From the NCBI GenBank assembly GCA_020725315.1, contig DYFG01000009.1:1-20149 (forward strand): a stretch of 20,149 nt of DNA, written 5' to 3'. The translations under genes and the position numbers were made by a program. Each line of letters begins with the position of its first letter. Position 1 is the first letter of the stretch. Positions 14,122 through 20,149 of the stretch are shown piece after piece. The notes under the pieces are model-generated. The model was not told the origin of the DNA. It did not search any database and was given only the letters and a program-made list of their open reading frames with translations. The stretch is from Nitrosotalea sp. Its GTDB lineage: Archaea; Halobacteriota; Syntropharchaeia; Alkanophagales; Methanospirareceae.

Positions 14122-14754
14122 ATGCTCCCTTGGGAACGCAATTTATTCGGGCGCCCGTGCTGTGATCCAGGGATCGTCGCCATCTGCTGTTTCACGAAGA
14201 TATTCCTTAGCCGGAGATACGATGGTATAGAAGCATATCTCAAACTCCACATCATCATTGATGTTGAGACAGGGATAATCATCCATTTCACGATTACGGA
14301 AGGAAAAGGCTCTGATTCTAAGGAATTCAAAAGACTGATCAAAGGTTTCCCCCGTATCGGGAAGGCTGCTGGAGATAAGGCGTATTCTTCCAGGGCTAAC
14401 TGTCAGGCAGTAGCGGACAAAAAGGGCACACCTTTTCTCTGTTTCAAGGCAAACGCTACGGGCAAGGCAAAAGGACATCCAGCGTGGCAAATATCTTTCG
14501 AGGCATATACGGACAATCCGGATGAGTGGATGAACGAATATCACATAAGAAGCATCATAGAGGCTGTTTTCTCAAGCATCAAAAGATGTTTACCACCGCC
14601 TAAAATAATGCGCATGATGTTACCTCAATCTATATTGACTTTAGGGATGAAGCCGGTAGTTGTTGAAGATGAAAAATTGGTAGGGCTCCTATCGGTGGGT
14701 GACATGCTCGCAGCTATAAGACCACGCAAGCAATATAGGTTCCCCATGGTATAG
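14122..14754 (+). pseudogene. Dead DDE transposase fused to a CBS-domain end
   Basis: The middle of this 210-codon frame is a DDE transposase of the IS4/IS5-like (DDE_Tnp_1) group: AYLKLHIIIDVETG, GKGSDSKEFKRL, GDKAYSSRANCQ, CFKANATGKAKG and EYHIRSIIEAVFSSIKR, the last holding the catalytic E. The first catalytic D, expected in a VAIDSSGF-like strand before YLKLH, is replaced by VAICCFTK, and the N-terminal half is missing. After KR near 14590 the family ends and the frame continues through ILTLGMKPVVVEDEKLVGLL and SVGDMLAAI, the second half of a CBS domain. The ATG is arbitrary. This is a chimera of two broken genes, not an enzyme. Confidence 0.7.
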
Positions 14755-14765
14755 TTTAGGAACGT

Positions 14766-14793
14766 TCTAAAAATCCCATGAGGGGTTTTGGTC
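14766..14793 (+). terminator. Terminator-like hairpin after the chimera
   Basis: AAAATCCC at 14770-14777 pairs with GGGGTTTT at 14782-14789 around ATGA, eight pairs with one U-G. The T-run is part of the 3' arm. Layout and sequence resemble 69-96. Confidence 0.45.
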
Positions 14794-14801
14794 ACGTAAG
14801 A

Positions 14802-14820
14802 GTGTGAAAATTTCTCACAC
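14802..14820. terminator. Hairpin over the stop codon of the RecA-like gene
   Basis: GTGTGA at 14802-14807 faces TCACAC at 14815-14820 across seven A/T-rich bases. It covers the TGA of the minus-strand gene and may help end the pilus operon. Confidence 0.3.
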
Positions 14821-15429
14821 AATATCCCTCGATGTATCTATCTCCACGCCACCTGGAATTATTTTGAGACGGACATAACGCATCAGTGGTGAACCACACC
14901 TTATCTTCGGCACCGCGAAGCTCGCCACTATCTCGTTACCGACACGTTCCACCCGGATATCAAAGAAGACATCGCAGATATAAGAGAGTCTGCTTGAAAG
15001 CTCCTCACTGCATGAATTCTTAGGAACACACAAGAAACACAGGCTCTCCTTATCAATACATAATTCTGAGAGAGCCTTAATAAATGGATAGTCACGGAGG
15101 AAAGGCAGGAAAGTATCTATAATGATGTTGAAATCCATTTCAGCATCTTTAACAGCCGAGATTATCTCTTTGCCCTTATCCAGGGTTTCTCTCAAATCTA
15201 TCACCACTATATTATCACTATTAACGCCTGCTTCTCTCATTTCATCCTCTATTCTTCCTGGATTCCGTTCTGTTGTGAAATAATAAGTCTTCCTTTCAGA
15301 ACAGAACTGGTAGAGGATTCTTTCAGATTCGAAAGAAGGGTCTGTGGAGATATATATCAGGGAACCTGCTGGAATGCCTCCAGCAGAGAGTTCATCAAAC
15401 ATCTTCAACCCTGTTCTTTTTGGTTCCAT
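14815..15429 (-). CDS. RecA/KaiC-fold protein without a P-loop, pilus operon
   Basis: The 204 residues resemble the single-domain RecA/KaiC-like ATPases of the RAD55 and ArlH (FlaH) type: opening TGLKMFDELSAGGIPAGSLI, a strand pattern YYFTTERNPGRIEDEM, and FNIIIDTFLPFL at the Walker B position (100-111). At the Walker A position, after GSLIYIS, the sequence is TDPSFESERIL instead of G-x4-GK-S/T, so nucleotide binding is probably lost. It is the last gene of the operon, 19 bases behind the TadC-like protein. ArlH in archaella docks on the motor ATPase and platform and regulates them; a similar scaffold or sensor role here is inference. The family call is by fold pattern, not close similarity. 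Confidence 0.65.
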   Translation of the reverse strand: MEPKRTGLKMFDELSAGGIPAGSLIYISTDPSFESERILYQFCSERKTYYFTTERNPGRIEDEMREAGVNSDNIVVIDLRETLDKGKEIISAVKDAEMDFNIIIDTFLPFLRDYPFIKALSELCIDKESLCFLCVPKNSCSEELSSRLSYICDVFFDIRVERVGNEIVASFAVPKIRCGSPLMRYVRLKIIPGGVEIDTSRDIV

Positions 15430-15448
15430 CGCTCTTCTATTATACGGC

Positions 15449-17353
15449 TCAAATGAAGAAAGTGAACATCATCCAGGTAATGACCAGCATTATGAGGACG
15501 TGTTTTAAGCCTGAGAGGACATCTCCTTCTCCCATCTGCCCGCACATAAGTCCGCAAAATATAGCCTGGAAGATCGCGGCTTGCGAGAGCAGAGAAGATA
15601 TCTCCTCCCTGCTAAGTCCAGTTGCAACTGGCATCCCTGCGACTCCACCAGTGCCTGGACCGCTGGTAAACGCTTCAAATAGCGGAGGTAGCAGTTTTGT
15701 GAAGAGCATATAAGTTATTCCAATGAAGACAAAGAAAGCCATGTAGATGATGATGACATAGATGAGCATATTCACAGTCCTTTCTTTTGTCAGTGTTCTC
15801 TCCATTTCAGCATCCTTTGATGAGAGATACAGAGCCTCTGACATCTCACCTCCCGTTCTCAACACTTCTGTGAGAAGCGTTACCACTCTTGAAAGTGCCG
15901 CTACCTTTATTCGGTTCGCGAAGATCACAAAGGCATCTATAACCCCTGAACCCCACTCTATGCTGCGATGCATCTTCCCAACCTCCTTGTAGATGCCCCC
16001 CTTACCTGCTCTCGATGTTATCTCTATTGCTTTCATAAGGGTCGCACCGCTTGTTATCGAAGACGCCATTCCTTTCACAATGTCCGGTATTTGATTTCTT
16101 ACACCCTTCTCATACCTCGATTTCATCTCGTGGAATAAAGCGAGGGGAAGAAGAGCGACGAAAAAAGAAGGAATTACCCACTTCATCCCGGAAAGCACCA
16201 ACAAAAGTAGGGATACGGGGCCACTTACATAAAGAGTGGTGAGTGGATTATCCAGCATCTTTTTAAATGGGTTCTTCAACGATTCCTTTAGATTTTCTAT
16301 ACGTTCACCTCTTTTATACCTCACATACGCGTCGCTAAACTTCAGCTCCAGGTCTTCAGGGTTCTCAGTTACTTCTCCCCCTGCTTCTGATTCTGTTTTA
16401 AGAACCGGAACCTTCTTCACGTCGCTCGGAGTTATCATATAAATCACCGCGATGAACATTGCAGACCCCAGAGGTATCATCAGGTAGACGATAGCGTGAA
16501 CAGTTGTGATAGTGCCTGAGCCCATTGCGAGTAATATTATCTGGATGATTATGAGGAAGAGGGGGAAAGCAACTATCAGCGTTATATACACTTCAGCCAT
16601 GAGACCGAGGGTTTCGAGGAAGCCCTTCTGTTCTATCCGAGCACGTTCACGGTATTGTTCCGCCTTTTCCGCGAGGAAAAAAGATATATTCCCTCCGCTT
16701 TCTATCACTGTTATAATACCGCTTATAAATTCCTTCAGTGAGAGAGAGGGTGTGGTATCGCTCAACTCTAATAAAGCACTCTTCAAGTCTCTTCCGAAGT
16801 ATTCTACGAGGCGCATGAAGAAGTCAATCTCCTTCGCAACTTCTCCATACGTCTCTTCGTGTTTTGCAACCGATTTCATGATCTCGAGGATGGTTGCACC
16901 GCTCTTGCTCAGTGCATACATGAAGTGAACTACGTGAGGAAGCATCCTATCTATTTCCCTACGTCTATCACCAGCCCTCATTGCCGGATAGGCATATAGC
17001 ATCCCGAAAGAGAGAGCAAAAAGGAGAAAAAAACCAGAGATGGAGAGGAAGAGGTATCCTAAGACTTTTCCGTGGGTTATTATAAATAAAGGTAGAGATT
17101 CGTACCTTATGGGGACAACGCCAGTCTTTGCAAGTATACTCGCAATGAGAAGTCCGAGAATGAGCCCAAAGAATCCAGAAATCAAAGAATAAAAGAGAGA
17201 AATTGAGAGATATGTATCATAATTTAAAGGGTATCTTGCAGCAAGAAGGGCTTTCTCAAGCTGTGCATACTTCTCCTTCTCACCTTCAAATAGCTTGCCA
17301 AAGCAGGAATATGCAAATTTCTCTATTCTATTCCATTTACCTTTAAATTCCAT
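15449..17353 (-). CDS. Type IV pilus/archaellum platform protein, double TadC/GspF domain
   Basis: This is the polytopic platform protein on which a secretion ATPase acts to insert or extract pilins. The 634 residues hold two T2SSF/TadC-type domains. Domain one has a cytosolic helical part, RREIDRMLPHVVHFMYALSK and ESGGNISFFLAEKAEQYRER, between membrane helices near 48-75, 95-130 and 245-305. Domain two repeats this with KGVRNQIPDIVKGMASSITS and RTGGEMSEALYLSSKDAEME, preceded by helices near 375-410 and followed by helices near 535-565. A last hydrophobic pair lies at the C-terminus. The matching ATPase gene overlaps its start by 11 bases, a sign of tight coupling. Archaeal ArlJ/PilC-like proteins often have this double-domain form. 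Which filament it builds is not clear. Confidence 0.88.
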   Translation of the reverse strand: MEFKGKWNRIEKFAYSCFGKLFEGEKEKYAQLEKALLAARYPLNYDTYLSISLFYSLISGFFGLILGLLIASILAKTGVVPIRYESLPLFIITHGKVLGYLFLSISGFFLLFALSFGMLYAYPAMRAGDRRREIDRMLPHVVHFMYALSKSGATILEIMKSVAKHEETYGEVAKEIDFFMRLVEYFGRDLKSALLELSDTTPSLSLKEFISGIITVIESGGNISFFLAEKAEQYRERARIEQKGFLETLGLMAEVYITLIVAFPLFLIIIQIILLAMGSGTITTVHAIVYLMIPLGSAMFIAVIYMITPSDVKKVPVLKTESEAGGEVTENPEDLELKFSDAYVRYKRGERIENLKESLKNPFKKMLDNPLTTLYVSGPVSLLLLVLSGMKWVIPSFFVALLPLALFHEMKSRYEKGVRNQIPDIVKGMASSITSGATLMKAIEITSRAGKGGIYKEVGKMHRSIEWGSGVIDAFVIFANRIKVAALSRVVTLLTEVLRTGGEMSEALYLSSKDAEMERTLTKERTVNMLIYVIIIYMAFFVFIGITYMLFTKLLPPLFEAFTSGPGTGGVAGMPVATGLSREEISSLLSQAAIFQAIFCGLMCGQMGEGDVLSGLKHVLIMLVITWMMFTFFI

Positions 17354-18929
17354 ATTGTTTTCTCACCTTATCAGGGTTTGTTTGAAAGTTTCTAACGATT
17401 GAGAGGAACCCATCTGGGGTAATCTCATTCACTGCCATCATCTCAAGAATGCCTGTCCTAACTTCAAACTCTTCTACAAGGTCATCCCTGCTCCATCCTT
17501 TGAACCTTACGATGTCATCGAGAACTTTGGAAGCAAAAATGTCGAGATTTCTAAAAGAATCAGATGCCGAATGCCATTCAAATAGCTTCCTTGTCTTTAT
17601 ATTCCTTGAAGTGGGGTCGATGCCAATAATTTCGGTGATTTCGAGGTTTCTTCTCTTCTTCTTACCCTTCATAACCACCTGTGCCTGGATGCTAACTATA
17701 TTGAGTGCTTGGATCATTGAACGAGGGACGCTTAGAGGTGGGTATTCCAATCTGTGGATAGCGGAATCCACGGAGTCTGCATGGAAGGTGGAGAAGGTGG
17801 TATGCCCAACTGACATCGCTTGAAAGAGCACCAGTGCTTCTTCACCTCGCACCTCACCCACGAGTATATACTCAGGACGCTGCCTCAGTGCAGCCTTCAG
17901 GAGGTCATACATCTCTATTCTCCCAACTTCTCCACCCATGAAGACTTCCTTCGTTACACCCGGTATCCAGTTATCGTGCGGAAGCCTTAGCTCCCTTGTA
18001 TCCTCTATGGTAACGATTTTAGCATTTTGTGCAATGAAGAGCGAAACAGCATTCATAGAAGTTGTTTTACCAGATGCGGTACCACCGACAAAGAGTATAC
18101 TCTTTCCATTATCTACTGCGAGCCAGAGATAAGCCATCTCTTCAACTGAGAAAGTGCCCCATCTTATCAGGTCCACGGGTGTGATAAGAGATTTACGGAA
18201 TTTCCTTATAGTGAATGTGCTTCCTTTTGTCGTTATCTCCTTTCCCAAGGTCAACTGTGCCCTCGAACCATCCTGAAGAGTGATATCAACCATGGGCTCG
18301 GAGATGGAGATGTGTTTATTCCCTCTTTGAGCGAGGCAGGTCACAAAGGAGTCCATCTCCCTTTCGCTAAACGTTACATTCGTCCTTAAACTCCCATAAT
18401 TCCGGTGATATAAAAATATGGGGATATCGTATCCATCACAGGATATATCTTCGATATTTGGGTCAGACATAAACACATCTATCTTCCCGAAATGGACGAA
18501 GTCCCGGATGATATAATAGGTTATTTTATCAATTGAATCCTGACTGATGTTTATATGATACCTGGTTATCACCTCTTTTATCTTCTCCTTTAGAATTTCT
18601 CCCTTATCTTTGCCTTTTATCTCTGCGAAAAGAAGAGCATTCTTCAATTTCTCTCTAATTTCTCTTAGAAAGAATTTCTCCTCCTCATTCAACCCCGGCT
18701 CCTCAACAAAATACAAGTATTCGTTGCTATTTGTATCCTCCAGTATGAGAACAGACGTGTAAGGTTTCTCTAAGAAATACCTCTCTACTTGTCTATACCT
18801 CTGGGTTTCAAGCTCAGGTATGGTTAATTCAAGTGATTCACGATCACGCACACTTTCACCCTCTGCACCTAACTTATAACCATTCCCCGCTATTTTCTTC
18901 TTCTTCAAAAATTTAAACATTATGTTCAT
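17343..18929 (-). CDS. Type II/IV secretion system ATPase (PilB/ArlI/CpaF-like)
   Basis: This hexameric cytosolic ATPase powers pilus or archaellum assembly. The 528 residues start with a lineage-specific N-terminal part of about 130 residues. The N2 domain follows (DFVHFGKIDVFMSDPNIEDI, 143-162), then the RecA-like motor with Walker A GGTASGKTT (282-290), Asp box TIEDTRELRLPH (307-318), Walker B YILVGEVRGEE (354-364) and His box GHTTFSTFHADS (375-386). All catalytic elements are present. M1 and M4 are both possible starts. It lies 21 bases behind the small PepSY-like gene and overlaps the platform gene by 11 bases. CpaF/ArlI-type features outweigh PilB ones, since the four-cysteine motif of PilB is missing. 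Confidence 0.93.
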   Translation of the reverse strand: MNIMFKFLKKKKIAGNGYKLGAEGESVRDRESLELTIPELETQRYRQVERYFLEKPYTSVLILEDTNSNEYLYFVEEPGLNEEEKFFLREIREKLKNALLFAEIKGKDKGEILKEKIKEVITRYHINISQDSIDKITYYIIRDFVHFGKIDVFMSDPNIEDISCDGYDIPIFLYHRNYGSLRTNVTFSEREMDSFVTCLAQRGNKHISISEPMVDITLQDGSRAQLTLGKEITTKGSTFTIRKFRKSLITPVDLIRWGTFSVEEMAYLWLAVDNGKSILFVGGTASGKTTSMNAVSLFIAQNAKIVTIEDTRELRLPHDNWIPGVTKEVFMGGEVGRIEMYDLLKAALRQRPEYILVGEVRGEEALVLFQAMSVGHTTFSTFHADSVDSAIHRLEYPPLSVPRSMIQALNIVSIQAQVVMKGKKKRRNLEITEIIGIDPTSRNIKTRKLFEWHSASDSFRNLDIFASKVLDDIVRFKGWSRDDLVEEFEVRTGILEMMAVNEITPDGFLSIVRNFQTNPDKVRKQYGI

Positions 18930-18950
18930 TTTCCGAAACGGAAGCTATTG

Positions 18951-19232
18951 CTATATTTCCGGTCCTGCTACCTCCTGAAAGCCGATTACTTTTCCGGTTG
19001 TTGCATGCACCTGTGCTCTAAAAAGTTTCTTCCCATTTATTACTCCTCTTCCTACCGTGTATATGGCGTAACCCTCGATTTCGTAGATAAGCATCCCGTT
19101 GTTCGTCTCGATGAGTTTCGTTGATTCGATATCAACATCTATTACTTCGCCCTCTTTAACCCTCTTTTTGGCTATTTCTTTCACCCTCGCTTCCGCTTCT
19201 TCCATATCTGTAATCTCTTCACCTATACCCAT
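18951..19232 (-). CDS. Small PepSY-like protein, first gene of the pilus operon
   Basis: The 93 residues start with a charged helix (DMEEAEARVKEIAKKRVKEG) and continue as strands ending KLFRAQVHATTGKVIGFQEV. The last part matches the PepSY pattern, in which a strand precedes DxxTGKVI. It has no signal peptide, membrane segment or pilin-like N-terminus, so it is probably cytosolic and not the filament subunit. It is 21 bases upstream of the secretion ATPase and likely in the same transcript. Role unknown; a regulator or adaptor of the motor would be a guess. Confidence 0.6.
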   Translation of the reverse strand: MGIGEEITDMEEAEARVKEIAKKRVKEGEVIDVDIESTKLIETNNGMLIYEIEGYAIYTVGRGVINGKKLFRAQVHATTGKVIGFQEVAGPEI

Positions 19233-19258
19233 CTTATCGCTTCAAAACCTCCATACAT
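19223..19258 (-). CDS. Putative 11-codon leader ORF overlapping the pilus operon start
   Basis: ATG at 19258 opens MYGGFEAIRWV with a TAG at 19223, overlapping the next gene's ATG at 19232 by ten bases in another frame. The TATA-like element at 19273-19286 is 15-28 bases upstream, so it could be leaderless. The GGAGG it contains lies 15 bases before the gene start, too far to serve it well. Speculative. Confidence 0.25.
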   Translation of the reverse strand: MYGGFEAIRWV

Positions 19259-19272
19259 ATTGTATAGATTCA

Positions 19273-19286
19273 GGTATATATAAAAT
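19273..19286 (-). promoter_or_regulatory. TATA-like element of the pilus operon
   Basis: On minus it reads ATTTTATATATACC, the strongest TATA match upstream of the operon, about 41-54 bases before the first annotated ATG. Confidence 0.5.
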
Positions 19287-19325
19287 GTTTAATCGGGTGA
19301 CTTCACGACCTAAACGCTACAATGG

Positions 19326-19335
19326 TTTTTATAAG
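19326..19335 (+). promoter_or_regulatory. TATA-like element before the coiled-coil/membrane gene
   Basis: TTTTTATAAG lies 30-39 bases before the ATG at 19365 and predicts a leader of about ten bases. It is back to back with the pilus operon promoter. Confidence 0.45.
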
Positions 19336-19364
19336 CTGGAAGCACGCATAGTCATTTATTTAGT

Positions 19365-19658
19365 ATGAGTAATGAGGAATTAATATTCCGGATATTGGAA
19401 GATGAGAGAGAAAGAAGAATAAAGAAGGTTGTAGAAATAAGGAGAATAGAAGCGGAAGATGCAGCAATAATCGCTGTTTTAGGATTAAATGAAGAAATAG
19501 GTGAGATAAGAAGTGAAATAGGAATACTCAGGAGTAAAGTAGACGAGCTCAGTGAGAGAATGGCTACTAAAGATGATATAAGAACCACGCAGTGGGTCAC
19601 TGTTATTTGCTTTGCGGTGTTAACAGTTATCGTTGCTTTTCTCAGTCTGGGGTTATAG
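19365..19658 (+). CDS. Coiled-coil protein with a C-terminal membrane anchor
   Basis: The 97 residues form a charged N-terminal helix (MSNEELIFRILEDERERRIK), a heptad region (EEIGEIRSEIGILRSKVDEL) and a C-terminal hydrophobic helix WVTVICFAVLTVIVAFLSLG. It would be anchored by its tail with the coiled coil in the cytoplasm. The MATKDDIR segment just before the membrane recalls small archaeal coiled-coil proteins with an SERMATKEDI-like linker. No function is known to me. It diverges from the pilus operon and converges with another coiled-coil gene, so a shared role is possible but unproven. Confidence 0.65.
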   Translation: MSNEELIFRILEDERERRIKKVVEIRRIEAEDAAIIAVLGLNEEIGEIRSEIGILRSKVDELSERMATKDDIRTTQWVTVICFAVLTVIVAFLSLGL

Positions 19659-19775
19659 CTAAACTTTGCAAAAAACTTTACTGCTTTCCCTTTACGGCTC
19701 CCGGTCCTTATCGCTTTTAGGAACAAACACCCTCGTCGTATAAAATTGCGTGTTGTTCTTGGTATTCCAATCCTG

Positions 19776-20149
19776 TTAAACCAATCCAAGCTTAGCTTTT
19801 ATCACTTCTATTTCTCGCTCTACACGCTCAAACCTCTCTTCCATATACGCCTTCAAGTCGTCTCTTAAAGACCTTATCTCGGTGACAATATCCTCTTTAC
19901 CTCGATCTATCTTCTCCGAGACCTCTCTTATCGCTCCTATAGTTTCATCCTGTTTTTTAAGCATCATATCCTGTCTCTCAAGCATCATATCCTGTTTCTC
20001 AAGCATCTTTTTCCCTATCTCCACAGATTCTTCGCCAAGCTTAACAGACCTTTCACCAAGCTCAACAGACCTTTCACCAAGCTCAACAGACCTCTCACCA
20101 AGCTCAACAGACCTCTCACCAAGCTCAACAGACCTCTCACCAAGCTCAA
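19776..20149 (-). CDS. Coiled-coil protein with heptad repeats, 5' end outside the window
   Basis: The frame is open from the stop at 19776 to the window edge and gives 123 residues without its N-terminus; the GTG at 20024 is internal. It begins with copies of GERSVEL, then GEESVEI, then LEKQDMM, LERQDMM and LKKQDET. It ends in a long charged helix, EEIRSLRDDL-like, finishing IEVIKAKLGLV. Hydrophobic residues recur every seven positions, so the whole visible part should be a coiled coil. No membrane segment is visible. Such proteins occur next to transporters, sensors or restriction genes, and also as structural filaments, so no function can be assigned. It converges with the tail-anchored coiled-coil gene. 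Confidence 0.7.
   Translation of the reverse strand, partial: ELGERSVELGERSVELGERSVELGERSVELGERSVKLGEESVEIGKKMLEKQDMMLERQDMMLKKQDETIGAIREVSEKIDRGKEDIVTEIRSLRDDLKAYMEERFERVEREIEVIKAKLGLV
19960..20001. repeat. 21-bp tandem repeat, two near-identical units
   Basis: Units at 19960-19980 and 19981-20001 differ at one position. Each encodes one heptad (LE/KRQDMM type) of the coiled coil. Confidence 0.8.
20041..20149. repeat. 21-bp coding minisatellite, at least five units
   Basis: The unit carries ACAGACCTYTCACCAAGCT and encodes the heptad GERSVEL on minus. Five ACAGACCT cores are spaced exactly 21 bp apart and the array runs off the window edge. A sixth, diverged unit lies at about 20020-20040. 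The three units nearest the edge are identical, with changes accumulating towards 20041. Confidence 0.9.

Noticed and set aside
13947..14342. 131-codon minus frame in the transposase zone
   Set aside because: Part of it is antisense to the clear transposase core, and the remainder has no recognisable motif or ribosome-binding site.
20041..20149. CRISPR-like regular repeats
   Set aside because: Units are directly joined 21-bp copies without unique spacers and translate as heptads in one open frame.

Overview
The window looks like a chromosomal segment of an F420-using euryarchaeon, methanogen- or ANME-like. The support is archaeal SRP54, TATA-binding protein, eS19, PDCD5-type DNA-binding protein, an archaeal SecY directly behind uL15, CofG of F420 biosynthesis, and TATA boxes placed about 25 nt before starts. 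The exact lineage cannot be fixed from the sequence alone. Most genes are housekeeping. Between them lie three scarred zones with broken genes and mobile-element debris.

Layout. 1-1790 is a degraded mobile zone: the tail of an unknown frame, two related inverted repeats, a tyrosine recombinase cut off at its 5' side and carrying in-frame microduplications, a complete-looking IS1-family element, and the start of a different transposase on the other side of that element. 1793-3978 (minus) is hisF-srp54. From a shared TATA region, amrS (radical SAM) and a DUF116 protein run on plus to 5820, converging with tbp (minus). 6470-8445 is a short leader ORF, rpl15 and secY, followed by a decayed partial second secY. 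prs (minus) and cofG (plus) diverge at about 9.8 kb. 10.9-11.5 kb is a second scar: a small ORF, a possible TnpB tail and a C-terminal FkbM methyltransferase fragment. gatB (minus) and rps19e-PDCD5 (plus) diverge from one compact region near 13.0 kb. 13.85-14.8 kb is the third scar: a dead DDE transposase fused to a CBS-domain end. 14815-19232 (minus) is a four-gene type IV pilus/archaellum-like assembly operon: a small PepSY-like protein, a secretion ATPase, a double-domain TadC/GspF-type membrane protein, and a RecA/KaiC-fold protein without a P-loop. 19.3 kb to the end holds two coiled-coil genes, the second built on 21-bp heptad repeats and running off the window.

How the genes work together. 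uL15, SecY and SRP54 belong to ribosome-coupled membrane protein insertion, eS19 and GatB to translation, TBP to transcription initiation. HisF and Prs are metabolically linked because PRPP feeds histidine synthesis, and CofG makes the F420 chromophore. The pilus-like operon supplies motor and platform genes, but no pilin or prepilin peptidase is visible here.

The least ordinary signals are: short ORFs at plausible transcript 5' ends that abut or overlap the next start codon at four loci (rpl15, rps19e, gatB, pilus operon); a duplicated catalytic-tyrosine motif in the recombinase remnant; an IS1-like transposase with unusually close first and second aspartates; the partial secY relic; the P-loop-less RecA-like partner of the pilus motor; and the heptad minisatellite at the window end. 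I did not find a convincing new defence or catalytic system.
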